Shown here: positions 6,745-16,100 of the stretch, in pieces
How positions within the stretch are numbered: the stretch's first letter is position 1
Layout of the letters: every line of letters starts with the position of its first letter
DNA from: Luteolibacter sp. Y139
GTDB taxonomy: Bacteria; Verrucomicrobiota; Verrucomicrobiia; Verrucomicrobiales; Akkermansiaceae
Assembly (NCBI RefSeq): GCF_038066715.1
Contig: NZ_JBBUKT010000007.1
Span: 124,001 to 188,000, forward strand
Length of the DNA: 64,000 bases
Direction: 5' to 3'
Notes under the pieces: model-generated
What the model saw: only the letters and a program-made list of their open reading frames with translations
Databases searched by the model: none
What the model was told of the DNA's origin: nothing
Program-made: the position numbers and the translations under genes

Positions 6745-9684
6745 TTACGTGGAAAGCGGGACGAGGACGGTGATAAAGGTGCCTTGGGCGGAGCTTTGGA
6801 TTTCGACCGAGCCACCCAATTCCATGACACGTTCGCGGATGTTCTGCAATCCGTGACGACCGCTGGTTTCCGCGCTTTCGGAGAAGCCATGGCCGTCGTC
6901 GCGGAAGCCGAGGTGGAAGCTGCCATCCGTGACGCGGATATCGAGATCGAGGTGGCTCGCGCCGGAGTGCTTCAGTGCATTGTTCATGATCTCCTTGGCG
7001 GTGAGGAAGAGGTGGTGACGGGCGTCCGGTGACAGCGATTGCTCGGGAATCTCCGGCTCGACATTCACGCGGCAACGCAGGGGGGAATCGCGGAAGTATT
7101 CGATGGCGTATTGGCAGATGTAGGAAGAGAGGGCGGCCAGGGTGTCATTCTGCGGGCTGACCGTCCACACGGCGGCATCGAGGTCGCGGGCGATCTCGCG
7201 CACACGGCCGGCGAGGCGCACGGAGTAGTCTTTCATCTCGTCCGGTTCGGTGACGTCTTCCGCGAGTTCCTCGGCCATCATGCCGATCTGGGTGAGGCTG
7301 GCACCGAGGCCATCGTGAAGATCCCGGGCGATGCGGGAGCGTTCGAGATCGACTCTCCGGGTGGCCTCCAACTCTAACAGGCGTGCCTTCAGCCGCTGGT
7401 GAGACCAGTAGCGCACAGCAAGAGCGAGAAGCGTGGCGCCGGTGAGAAGTCCGAGCGTGCGGGCCCACCAGGTTTCCCACCATGCGGGGACAACCTCGAT
7501 CGGCATCACCGCTGCGCGAGGGCTCCAGACGAGGTCGCTATTGGCTGCCATCAATTCAAAGCGATAGCGACCGGGCTTGAGCTGCGAGTAGGTGGCGCTG
7601 CGTTGGATCCCAGCGTCGTTCCACTCGCTTTCAAATGGAGCGAGGCGATAGCGATAACGGACTTTCTCCGGCGAGACGAAGGTGGGCGCGGTGAAGAGGA
7701 ACTCCAGCTTGCGCGTGGAGGAGGGAAGTCGCGCAGCGTCGAGTGCCGTCGCCTTGTTGTCGGCCAGCAGTTTCTCGATGTGGACGTGAGGGCCCTGTCG
7801 CGTCTGGGCCTGGGGTGAAGGATCGGCGATGACGAGACCCTTGCGCGAGACGAAAAGCAAACGTCCATCGTGAGTCTTCCACGACGACGGTTGGTAGTTG
7901 GCTGCGGCGGAAAAGCCCGGCAAGCCATCTGCGCCGGCGAATTTCACCGGAGTCACGGTGGCGATCTTTCCCTCCGCGCACTGGATCAGCTCTTTCTTGT
8001 CCACCTTGAACAAGGAGTTGCTGGTGCCGAACCAAAGCGCGCCATGGTCGTCTGATGATAGCTGCGAGATCACCTCGTCCGGCAGGCCCTGCTCCTGATC
8101 GATGGTCGTGAATTTCCCGCCGCGTCCGACGAGCAGGCCGCCACCGCCGGTGCCGACCCAAAGGGTACCATCGGCATCGGCGACCAGGGCGCGGATGCCC
8201 GTGCCTTCGAGTTCAGCGGGAAGTGTCTGGCGAGTGAAGCGTCCGTCTTTGCCGCGGAATAGCGCGCCTGCCTCGGTGCCCACCCACAGCGCTCCGGAGG
8301 AATCTTCACAAATGGCCTGAGCCTGCGTGCCGGTGTAGCCATGGGACTCGTTGTAGAGAGTGACTTTTTCATCCTGCACGCTGGCCAGCAGCTTGCCTTC
8401 GCCGCCGGCCCAGATGGTGCCATCGCGGGTAGCGTGGAGGACATGAACCCTGCCCAATGGAGGCAGGTCGATAAACTCGGGTGGCTGGCTCAAATCGCCG
8501 GTCACGTGGCCGACACGGTTGAGTGAGCCGAACCAGATCCGTCCTGTGGCATCTGGAAAAACGGCGACTGCCTTTGCCGGCCAGCCCGCCAAGTCAGGTG
8601 GCGGGTGGAGTTTTCCTTCGCTAACACGGCGCAGTCCGACGCCGCTATTGGCGAACCAGATGCGGCCGGGTGAGCTCTCGCAGACACCGCCTTCGATGTC
8701 GGGGGTCCAGCCGGCGCTGGCATCGAGCAGCTGGAAGCGGGCCGGCTGGACGAGATTCAGGCCGCCGCCGGTGGTGCCGGCCCAGATGTTGCCTTCGGCA
8801 TCCCGGCAGAGCGATGCCATCCGCGGGTGAGACGTCTGGATCGGCTGGAACGAAGTCCCCGTGCAGCGGAACAAGCCGTTCGACTTCGTAGCGATCCAAA
8901 CCGCGCCTTCGCCATCTTCTAACAAGGCGGCGGGTGGAGCGGTGGCCCATGGGGTGGTGGCGGCCACCTGTGCCAGTGAGCCTCCGTCCCAACGCCACAG
9001 TGCATCACCCGAGGCGATCCAGAGGCCGCCGGTGCCGGAGGAGGCGATGGTTACCGCTTTCGCGGGGATCTCGGGCACGGGCAGCAATGACTTGCCATCG
9101 AACCGTTCCAAGCCGTTTCCCCGGGCAAGGAAAACCGTTCCGGAGCGATCCATCGCGAGCGAACCGGGTGTCTGGATTTGCGTCGATGGTTCGCGCGGGA
9201 AATGCAGCACCTTGCCGTGATCCCACCGCCAGACCTGACGGTTCTCCGAGAGCACCCAGAAGACATCGGACGCCTCTTGAAAGAGCGCGATGATGCGGAG
9301 GGAGTCTCCCAGCTGTTCGCTCAGCGGATGAATGGAGAAGCCTGAGTCCGTGAGCCTGACGAGCCCGCTTTGGTCGCAGGCGATGAGAAGGGTCTCCGGA
9401 TTCTCGTCGATGAGCTCCATCACGCGGGAGGTCCGTGCGCTTTTGAGCAACGGCGAACGGCGCTGGACGAATTCGATGCCATCGAAGCGGACAAGGCCAC
9501 CTTGCGTGGCGACCCAGAGGAAGCCATCCGGCCGCTGGTGAATGGCATTCACTCCATTGTGCGGCATGCCTTGGTCGGTCTCCCACGAGCGTGTGGCGAA
9601 GCGGAGGTCCCCGGTGTCCTGCGCCATCGCGGTAGCGCAGAGCATCGCGATGGCTAACACGACAAGTCGTGGGAAACGGGGCAT
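6745..9684 (-). CDS. Beta-propeller (Reg_prop/Y_Y_Y) sensor histidine kinase
   Basis: 979 residues. Signal peptide 1-21 (LAIAMLCATAMA). Residues about 25-640 are repeated two-component-regulator propeller blades, each with a DGTLWVGT- or DGFLWVATQGG-type core. A Y_Y_Y domain follows (about 660-725, VRYRYRLAPFESEWNDAG), then one TM helix (about 738-760) and a HisKA_3 dimerisation domain with the phospho-histidine in SRIARDLHDGLG (about 789). The HATPase domain ends it (FRDDGHGFS, HGLQNIRERVMELGG). The layout resembles glycan-sensing kinases of polysaccharide-utilisation loci, but with a separate LuxR partner. The periplasmic propeller probably binds an oligosaccharide; the GH27 neighbour suggests a galactoside. 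Kinase and regulator are five bases apart. Confidence 0.93.
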   Translation of the reverse strand: MPRFPRLVVLAIAMLCATAMAQDTGDLRFATRSWETDQGMPHNGVNAIHQRPDGFLWVATQGGLVRFDGIEFVQRRSPLLKSARTSRVMELIDENPETLLIACDQSGLVRLTDSGFSIHPLSEQLGDSLRIIALFQEASDVFWVLSENRQVWRWDHGKVLHFPREPSTQIQTPGSLAMDRSGTVFLARGNGLERFDGKSLLPVPEIPAKAVTIASSGTGGLWIASGDALWRWDGGSLAQVAATTPWATAPPAALLEDGEGAVWIATKSNGLFRCTGTSFQPIQTSHPRMASLCRDAEGNIWAGTTGGGLNLVQPARFQLLDASAGWTPDIEGGVCESSPGRIWFANSGVGLRRVSEGKLHPPPDLAGWPAKAVAVFPDATGRIWFGSLNRVGHVTGDLSQPPEFIDLPPLGRVHVLHATRDGTIWAGGEGKLLASVQDEKVTLYNESHGYTGTQAQAICEDSSGALWVGTEAGALFRGKDGRFTRQTLPAELEGTGIRALVADADGTLWVGTGGGGLLVGRGGKFTTIDQEQGLPDEVISQLSSDDHGALWFGTSNSLFKVDKKELIQCAEGKIATVTPVKFAGADGLPGFSAAANYQPSSWKTHDGRLLFVSRKGLVIADPSPQAQTRQGPHVHIEKLLADNKATALDAARLPSSTRKLEFLFTAPTFVSPEKVRYRYRLAPFESEWNDAGIQRSATYSQLKPGRYRFELMAANSDLVWSPRAAVMPIEVVPAWWETWWARTLGLLTGATLLALAVRYWSHQRLKARLLELEATRRVDLERSRIARDLHDGLGASLTQIGMMAEELAEDVTEPDEMKDYSVRLAGRVREIARDLDAAVWTVSPQNDTLAALSSYICQYAIEYFRDSPLRCRVNVEPEIPEQSLSPDARHHLFLTAKEIMNNALKHSGASHLDLDIRVTDGSFHLGFRDDGHGFSESAETSGRHGLQNIRERVMELGGSVEIQSSAQGTFITVLVPLST

Positions 9685-9728
9685 CGATTGGTTCTAGCAG
9701 CAGAGATGATTCAAGGGGAGTGCGGAAT

Positions 9729-11261
9729 TCATTTCGACGGCATCACCCGCACCAGCACCACGCCATGGGGAGCGATGGGTGCGGAGAATCCATCCGCGAA
9801 CGTTCCGAGATCCTTCTGCCGCCAGAGGTCGCGTACGGTCTGGGTGCCGTGGATGCCGAGGTCACTCCACTTCACCTCCACGGATTCCTGCTGGTCGCCG
9901 AGATTGAACAAGCCGACCGCGCGCGAGCCATCTTCAAGCGGCTTGGCGAAGACGACCCGCTTGTCATTTCCGGCTACCTTGACTGCTTGCTTGCAGAGGA
10001 TGTCCTGATTCACGGCGATCACTTCGTCATTGGTGAGCAGGCCGAGGGTGAAATCGTCCAGCTTCTCCAAGTCGCAGCCGAGTAGCAGCGGCGCGGAAAG
10101 GAGAGCCCAGATGCTGATGTGAGTGTATTGCTCGTCGGCTGTTAGATTGGTCGGATGTGGCTTGCCCCAACCGACGTGGCCGACCACCAGCATGTCCGGG
10201 TCGTTGTAGTGGCCGGGCTGCTGGAAGGAAACCCACTTGTCCTGGGTGAAGCCCTTCTTCGACATGCTGTCCCAGGTGTCCTTGATGTCGCCGGTGGTGC
10301 GCCAGCAGTTGGCGAGCTTGCTGAGGTCGCCGATGCTCTGGAACGGGGTGCTGTTAGAAAGACTGAGCGCCACGTCACGGCCTGACTCACGCAGGGCCTT
10401 TTCCATTTCAGCGGTCTCGGGGACTTCGATGGGGTTCCAGTCGTATTTCAGGTAATCGATGCCCCACTCGGCCCACTGCTTGGCATCGTTCCTGGCGAAC
10501 GAGTATCTACCGATGGCCCACGGGAGGATCTTTTTGTTCACGGTCTTCGGGCCATTGCCGGGAGAGGTCCAGTCGCCGTTCTCGTTCTCGGAGGAGCCAC
10601 CAATGCGCCGGGCGTAGGTGGTGACCCAAGGTGTCGAGTAGATGCCGACCTTGAGGCCCATGCCGTGGATCTCGTCGCACAGCTCCTTCATGTCGGGGAA
10701 GCGCTTGGGATCCGGCTGGATGGCTTGGTGCGGGCCGCCGCGCTTGCCTTGCCATGCGTCGTCGATGTTGATGTAGGTCCAGCCGTGTTGGTCGAGGCCG
10801 TGGCGCACGATGGCTTGGGCTGCGGCGAGCGTCTTCTGCTGGTCGATTTGGCCGCCCCAGCAGTTCCAGCTGTTCCAACCCATCGGCGGGGTCAGGGCGA
10901 TGGTGTCGCCAACGACGATGCGGAAGGGCTTCTCGGCGGTGCCGCGTGAGTTCTTCGCGGAAAGGATGACATCGTGGGTGCCGCGTTCCTTCAGGGTGCC
11001 GGTGATCCGGCCGGTGGCAGGGTCGAGCTGGAGGCCGGCGGGCAAGCCCTTCGCCGCGAAGCTCATCGGACGCTCGCCGGTGGCGGGGATGGTGAAGAGG
11101 AAGGGCGAGCCGGGTCGCACGCCGAAGATCTTGGGGCCGTTGATCCGAGGCTCGGCCGACGGCTTGGGAGTGAGGATCTCCGCCGTGGCTTGCGCCGTCA
11201 GCGGAGCGGGGGAGAGCGGAGCGACGGCAAGCGTCAGGGAAAGGAGCCGGCTGGGTTTCAT
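9729..11261 (-). CDS. Secreted GH27 alpha-galactosidase with N-terminal Ig-like (He_PIG) domain
   Basis: 510 residues from ATG 11261; a GTG four codons upstream at 11273 is less likely. Signal peptide about 1-25. Residues about 40-120 are a putative-Ig domain (FAAKGLPAGLQLDPATGRITGTL). The GH27 TIM barrel starts LTPPMGWNSWNCWGG and contains TYINIDDAWQG, the nucleophile aspartate in YLKYDWNP (about 270) and the acid/base aspartate region WRTTGDIKD. A C-terminal beta-sandwich ends it. It should remove terminal alpha-galactose from oligo- or polysaccharides outside the cytoplasm. It lies 44 bases upstream of the propeller kinase on the same strand and may be cotranscribed with it. Confidence 0.93.
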   Translation of the reverse strand: MKPSRLLSLTLAVAPLSPAPLTAQATAEILTPKPSAEPRINGPKIFGVRPGSPFLFTIPATGERPMSFAAKGLPAGLQLDPATGRITGTLKERGTHDVILSAKNSRGTAEKPFRIVVGDTIALTPPMGWNSWNCWGGQIDQQKTLAAAQAIVRHGLDQHGWTYINIDDAWQGKRGGPHQAIQPDPKRFPDMKELCDEIHGMGLKVGIYSTPWVTTYARRIGGSSENENGDWTSPGNGPKTVNKKILPWAIGRYSFARNDAKQWAEWGIDYLKYDWNPIEVPETAEMEKALRESGRDVALSLSNSTPFQSIGDLSKLANCWRTTGDIKDTWDSMSKKGFTQDKWVSFQQPGHYNDPDMLVVGHVGWGKPHPTNLTADEQYTHISIWALLSAPLLLGCDLEKLDDFTLGLLTNDEVIAVNQDILCKQAVKVAGNDKRVVFAKPLEDGSRAVGLFNLGDQQESVEVKWSDLGIHGTQTVRDLWRQKDLGTFADGFSAPIAPHGVVLVRVMPSK

Positions 11262-11316
11262 GGCAGTCGCCACGATAGGCGGAGCTATTGCGGCAGCCAG
11301 CTACCACGATGAGTAG

Positions 11317-11868
11317 CTATGAGAGTTGGGCGCCTTTCGCCGGCCGAATGAGGAGCATCCCGCAGAGATGCGACAGAGGGAACAGAAGGAGTGGAGTGAG
11401 TCCCGTTGGATTATTCCATGGAATGGGACTGGCCTCGTCGAACAAGCGACACCAGCTCACCGATCCGGTGATTCCCGCGGCCACCAGCACGGAAATCGCA
11501 AACACGAGCCACCACAGGATGCGCGAACGACCAAATACTCCTAACAGAAAGGGGCTGGCGATCACCAGGAGGGTGCCGGTGGCCAAGCATGAAGCGACAA
11601 CGGACTCGCCTAGGGGACGCGGGCGACGCTTGGAGAAGCGATTGAGCATCTCCTGCCAGATCTCGTATCCTTTGAACGGGCGGACTTCCACGTTATTGGC
11701 GCTGCCATCTCGTGAATATGACGCCACTGTAAAAGGCGTGAAGGTGAGCGAAATCGTGCTGCCCGCGGTCCGAAACTGGAAGACTCCAAAAAGAAGCAGT
11801 GCCAAGAGCAGGCAGGTGAGCCCCGCTCGTCGCGAGTGATTTGTTCCCACCTGCCAAACGGAGGACAT
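11317..11868 (-). CDS. Hypothetical membrane protein, four TM helices
   Basis: 183 residues from ATG 11868. Predicted helices: LTCLLLALLLFGVFQF, the stretch ending LVIASPFLLGVFG, ILWWLVFAISVLVAAGITG and LTPLLLFPLSHLCGMLLI. A short polar extracytoplasmic stretch separates helices 1 and 2. No family recognised. It follows the vWA gene by 11 bases in the same direction, so it is probably the last gene of the MoxR-DUF58-vWA operon and may belong to that membrane complex. Confidence 0.75.
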   Translation of the reverse strand: MSSVWQVGTNHSRRAGLTCLLLALLLFGVFQFRTAGSTISLTFTPFTVASYSRDGSANNVEVRPFKGYEIWQEMLNRFSKRRPRPLGESVVASCLATGTLLVIASPFLLGVFGRSRILWWLVFAISVLVAAGITGSVSWCRLFDEASPIPWNNPTGLTPLLLFPLSHLCGMLLIRPAKGAQLS

Positions 11869-11879
11869 GACCGGTTCGC

Positions 11880-14108
11880 TTAGAACGCGCCGTTCAGCTT
11901 CCGGCCGGTCCAGAAGATCGCGAGCAGCAGGACCAGCACCGCGACGGTGGCCCAGTGTGACCAGAGGGAGATACGGTTTTCGATGGGACGTGGCTCGGGG
12001 AGGGTGGTGATCTCCTTGATGAGGTCCGGAAGCTGCTCGGGGGAAATCATGCGGCCGCGGGCGATGCGGGCCATTTCCTGGAGGACATCGGGCCGGGCGG
12101 GTTGGCCGGTTTGCTCGAGTTCCACGCCTTGGGCGAGTAGCTTGGTTTCCACCGCTTCGGCACCGGCTTCGTCGATGGATGCCTTGAGGTTCCATTCGCC
12201 GGGCAGGCTGATGCGCATGCGGCCGGAGTAGGCTCCCCAGGCGGTATCGTTCTTTTCAAGCACCACGCGCTCCTTGGTGCCGTCGGGGGCAATGGCATCG
12301 ACGTAGACGTTGCCCTCCTGAAGCGGCGCGCCGTTCTTGTCGAAGGCGTTTGCATTGAAGGTGACCGTGTCGCCGGGGATCGGGCGCTCGGGGGTGAAGT
12401 AGAGGCGCACGCGTTGGCCGGCGGCCATGTTCCGTTGGTAGGACATCCAGCGTGCGACCTGGCCCCAGAAACGGTAGTGATACTTGTCCTCGACGCCGCG
12501 GCGCCAGCGCCAGGCGGAGTCGATGCCCATGAAGAGCACCTTGCCGTTGCCGGCGGACTTCGTGACGATGAGCGGGATGGGGCCGAAGCGACCGCGGCGG
12601 TTGGCATGCACGGCGAGCACTTCGGTGCCGCCCTTCGACTTCAGCACGGGAGCATGCCAGTGGAAGCCGGGAAGACTGCGCCAGACGTCCGGATTCGCTT
12701 CCTCCGAATCGGCCAACATGGTGAGGAGCGAACTGCGGCCTTCGCCGGTCAGTGCGAGTGGCGAGGCGACGGGGTCATTCAAGCCGCCCTTGGTCGTCTC
12801 GTCGTAGACGACGGGGATGAGGTCGCCGAGGGCCGTGTCTAACAGGCTGAACTGGTTCCCCTGCGGGCCGGGCATGAAGACGATGCCGCTGGCCTGGTTT
12901 TCCACCAGGCCGCGCAGCAGCTCGCATTGCTCCTTGGTAAGCTGGTCGGGAGCGACGCCGACGTCGCCGATGAAGATGACGTCGTATTTGGAAAGCTCCT
13001 CGGGCTTCGAGGGGAAATCCTGAATGTAATCCGGTCCGGCGCCCTTGCCGAGCTGCGGGTGGAAGAGCAGGCAGGAAAGCTCGACGCCGGGGTCGCGCGA
13101 GAGGGCATTCCGCAGGTAGCGGTATTCCCAGCGCGGCAGGGTATCGATGACCAGCACCTTGATCGACTCGGGGCGGCCGGCGAGGGTGAACTTTTTCGAG
13201 TTGTTCGCTTCGATGCGCTCGCCATCGGCGACCGGGACGGAGAGTTCGAGCGTGGCCGAGCCTTCCTTCTCGATCCGCCAGAGGATGGCATCGTAGGTCG
13301 GTTCGCCGGGAGGGAGGACGATTTCCTTGGTCTTCTCGCGGCCGGCATCGTCGCGGAGGCGGACGATGGTGCGGACCTCGCGATCCAGCGAGGAACGGAT
13401 GGTGAAGGGGATCTGGACGTTCTCGCCGACGATGCCGTATGCGGGTGCGGTCACCGCGAGCATATCGAGGTCGGGAAGGCGCTTCTTGCTGCCGACCGGG
13501 ATGGTGAAGAGCGGCACGCCGCGCTGGAGCATCTTTTGCGCGGCGACGACCGGCGGCTGGCCGGTATTGTAGTCGCCATCGGAGAGAAGAACTGCCGCGC
13601 GGAGATTGGTTTCGTTCTCCAACAGGTCTTCGATCGGCGTGGAGAGGTCGGTGCCGGAGATTGCCGCGGCGGCGGGATCGGTGGGCGGTTCGCCGAAGGA
13701 ACGGTCCACCAGCTCATTCTTCCCGCCTTCTTCGAGCGCATCCCAGAGCGGGCTATCGCGTGCGGCCTTGGTCCACTCGGCGCGCGAGACGACACCGCGC
13801 TGCGGGGAAAGGATGTCCGGCATTTCGGCATCGAGCGTCTGCATGGAGCGCGATGCGTCCCAAAGGATGGCGATGCGAGGCTTGGTCTCCGGATGAAGGA
13901 CGGTCAGCCACTCGGGCTTCCACAGCAGAAGCACGACGAGCAGCGCACAAAAGAAGCGCAGTGACTCCAGCGCGGCAGTGCGCCTCGGATGCGGGCTGCG
14001 TTTCCACGACAGCACGCACAGAACACCTACCGCCACGAGCACGATCAGTCCGATCGCCAGGGTGGCCGGGGTGGGGGAGAAGTGCAGGTTGTAGAGGTGG
14101 AAGGACAA
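11880..14108 (-). CDS. Large vWA / glutamine-amidotransferase-like membrane protein
   Basis: 742 residues with two N-terminal TM helices (ATLAIGLIVLVAVGVLCVLSW and FFCALLVVLLLWKPEWL) and one near the C-terminus (WATVAVLVLLLAIFWTG). A degenerate von Willebrand A domain begins IAILWDASRSMQTLD, a MIDAS-like DxSxS, with VLLSDGDYNTG. The middle part resembles the glutamine-amidotransferase-like domain seen in such proteins (VLVIDTLPRWEYRYLRNAL, DVIFIGDVG). No ATG occurs before the first helix; the best start is a TTG at 14108, seven bases past the upstream stop. Expected role: inner-membrane partner of the MoxR ATPase operon. Confidence 0.85.
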   Translation of the reverse strand: MSFHLYNLHFSPTPATLAIGLIVLVAVGVLCVLSWKRSPHPRRTAALESLRFFCALLVVLLLWKPEWLTVLHPETKPRIAILWDASRSMQTLDAEMPDILSPQRGVVSRAEWTKAARDSPLWDALEEGGKNELVDRSFGEPPTDPAAAAISGTDLSTPIEDLLENETNLRAAVLLSDGDYNTGQPPVVAAQKMLQRGVPLFTIPVGSKKRLPDLDMLAVTAPAYGIVGENVQIPFTIRSSLDREVRTIVRLRDDAGREKTKEIVLPPGEPTYDAILWRIEKEGSATLELSVPVADGERIEANNSKKFTLAGRPESIKVLVIDTLPRWEYRYLRNALSRDPGVELSCLLFHPQLGKGAGPDYIQDFPSKPEELSKYDVIFIGDVGVAPDQLTKEQCELLRGLVENQASGIVFMPGPQGNQFSLLDTALGDLIPVVYDETTKGGLNDPVASPLALTGEGRSSLLTMLADSEEANPDVWRSLPGFHWHAPVLKSKGGTEVLAVHANRRGRFGPIPLIVTKSAGNGKVLFMGIDSAWRWRRGVEDKYHYRFWGQVARWMSYQRNMAAGQRVRLYFTPERPIPGDTVTFNANAFDKNGAPLQEGNVYVDAIAPDGTKERVVLEKNDTAWGAYSGRMRISLPGEWNLKASIDEAGAEAVETKLLAQGVELEQTGQPARPDVLQEMARIARGRMISPEQLPDLIKEITTLPEPRPIENRISLWSHWATVAVLVLLLAIFWTGRKLNGAF

Positions 14109-14114
14109 GGGAGA

Positions 14115-16100
14115 TCAGGCGTTGGTCGGGCGACCCGGGAGGGGGGATGCGTTGCTGCTTTTCTTCGGGAGGCAGAGGATGGCCTCCGCGAGCAGCAGGA
14201 CCAGCATGGCGACGAGGAAGGCCTGCCACAGCGGCTGGCTGCCATTCGCGCGGGTGGTGGTGCTATGGTCCTCGAAGAAGGTGGTATCGAGGCCCTCGAA
14301 GAGGCTCTTGGCCTCGCCGTTTTCCAGCAATTCCAAGTCGTCTTCCGCGGCGGGGCGATTGAGAGCCATGGTGCGCTCGCCGAAGCGGTGGATGCCCGCC
14401 TCATAGGCCTCGTTTGAAGGGACGGGCGCACCGTAGTCGTCGAGCCGCAGGCGGCCTTCGCCGGGACGTGGCTGAGCCGCGCGGCTGCCGATGGTGGCGA
14501 GGTAGCCGGTGTCGAAACGCTGGGCGCCTTCGATGACGAGGCGTTGGCTGACCGGCAGCAGGACGTCAGCATCGGCGAGATTCGACCAGGTGTAGTCCGG
14601 CACGGAGCTGATGAACCATGCGGTGCCGCGGTCGAAGACCCGGCGCGAGAGGAACGGGCGGCCATCATCCCAACGGGCGAGCGTGGTGCCTTCGCCATCG
14701 GGCAGCCGGCGCTTCACCGCCTTGAGATGATCGGCAGGTACTTGGGTGCCATCGAGGCCGTCACGCAGCAGGCCATCGTCGTGATCCCACGAGTCGATGA
14801 TGAAGTATTTGCCGTCCTCCGACTGAGTGACGGGAGACCACTTCATCGCGGCGAAGGTGGCATCGCTGTCCGCCTGCGGGGCGAAGAAGAGGACTTGGCC
14901 GCCTTCTGTCAGGAAGCGGACGAGCGACTCGGCGACCTGGCCGGTGGGCAGCGGGGCAACCCAGAAGATGGCGGCGACGCCTTCGGTATCGAGGCGGGCA
15001 AGCTGGGCGGGATCGAGACGCTCGACGAGCTGCCCATGGTGGCCGCCGGGAGCGGCGGCGATGGCGAGGTAGTCGGCCGCTTCGCCCGGAGGCGCGACCA
15101 GCAGGCTCTTCACCGGGCGTGCCGGGCCATAGGCGAAGAAGGCGACATTGTCGCGGAGATTGCCGTCGCCGGGGATGGAGAGCCAGCCGTAGCCGGAGTC
15201 TTCATTGGCCGGGATCGGCAGGGTCTTGCGGAAGCGGAAGACTTGGCCGGCGAGGGTGACGTTGGAAGTACTACGAACGCCGTTGAGGGTTGCGGTCAGG
15301 GGCAGATTGACGGGAGTCGCGGCGTCGTCGTTGCGGGTGATCTCGATATCGAGCACGAGCTGTGCACCGGCGCGGCGGGAGGAGAGAAGGCGGATCGATT
15401 GATTGGGCGAGGCTTCACCGCCGAGGGAGAGGACGCGAAGCTTCGGCTTCTCCGGAAGCGAGGAGAGAGCTGCGCGGACCGTTGCCCAGCGGTCGTTCTG
15501 CGGTTGCCAACTGGTGGCCTGCATGTCGGAGGCGATCCAGACTTCGGCGCGGCCCGGTGTTTCTGAAAGGAACTCCGCAGCGCGCGAGGCGAGGGTGGAG
15601 AGGTCGGCAGCGGTATCGGTGGCGGCGGTCGAGGAGATCGAGGTGAGGACATCCGGGCTGGGGACATCCTGCGGCTGGGAGGAGGCGCTATCGATCAGCA
15701 CGAGCCGCGTGCCTTCAAGATCGGCGAGGGCGCTCTTCACTCGTTCCAAGGCGAGCTCGCGACGGGGGACGGTGCCGTTCTTCGGCGTGGCCTCCATACT
15801 CGCGGAGCGGTCTAACAGCAGCACCACCAGGTCCGGCTTGCCGCTGCTCCAGCCAATCACATTGCTGAGCAAGGGACGCGCGGCGGCGGCGGCAAGGGCG
15901 GCAACGCCGAGTGCGCGGCAGGTGAGGATAAGGATGTGGCGCAGGCGCTTCTTGCCGCGCGATTCGCGGGTGGCCTTGAGCAGGAACTGCATGGCCGCCC
16001 ACATGACGGTCTTGTGCCGCCTGCGATTGAGCAGGTGGATGATGATCGGGATCGCCGCGGCGAGCAGGCCCCAGAGCAGCAGTGGCTGGAGGAAGCTCAT
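14115..16100 (-). CDS. BatA-type vWA membrane protein
   Basis: 661 residues. The N-terminus is a typical BatA domain (FLQPLLLWGLLAAAIPIIIHLLNRRR, then a second helix GVAALAAAAARPLL). A vWA domain follows with MIDAS DRSASM in LVVLLLDRSASMEA. The rest is strand-rich with a C-terminal helix (LWQAFLVAMLVLLLAEAILCL). Its ATG overlaps the stop of the DUF58 gene by four bases (ATGA), implying translational coupling. Together with MoxR and DUF58 it forms the conserved Bat-like module thought to help protein maturation or envelope stress resistance. Confidence 0.9.
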   Translation of the reverse strand: MSFLQPLLLWGLLAAAIPIIIHLLNRRRHKTVMWAAMQFLLKATRESRGKKRLRHILILTCRALGVAALAAAAARPLLSNVIGWSSGKPDLVVLLLDRSASMEATPKNGTVPRRELALERVKSALADLEGTRLVLIDSASSQPQDVPSPDVLTSISSTAATDTAADLSTLASRAAEFLSETPGRAEVWIASDMQATSWQPQNDRWATVRAALSSLPEKPKLRVLSLGGEASPNQSIRLLSSRRAGAQLVLDIEITRNDDAATPVNLPLTATLNGVRSTSNVTLAGQVFRFRKTLPIPANEDSGYGWLSIPGDGNLRDNVAFFAYGPARPVKSLLVAPPGEAADYLAIAAAPGGHHGQLVERLDPAQLARLDTEGVAAIFWVAPLPTGQVAESLVRFLTEGGQVLFFAPQADSDATFAAMKWSPVTQSEDGKYFIIDSWDHDDGLLRDGLDGTQVPADHLKAVKRRLPDGEGTTLARWDDGRPFLSRRVFDRGTAWFISSVPDYTWSNLADADVLLPVSQRLVIEGAQRFDTGYLATIGSRAAQPRPGEGRLRLDDYGAPVPSNEAYEAGIHRFGERTMALNRPAAEDDLELLENGEAKSLFEGLDTTFFEDHSTTTRANGSQPLWQAFLVAMLVLLLAEAILCLPKKSSNASPLPGRPTNA

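Noticed and set aside
8100..9600. Repeated DNA words in the propeller kinase gene as a possible repeat array
   Set aside because: They are the repeating W-V-G-T blade codons of the Reg_prop domain, not a DNA repeat or CRISPR.
12927..15566. Long plus-strand frames (12927-13964, 14544-15566) opposite the vWA genes
   Set aside because: Same antisense bias, no recognisable motif, and the minus-strand proteins carry vWA and BatA motifs with overlapping operon structure.
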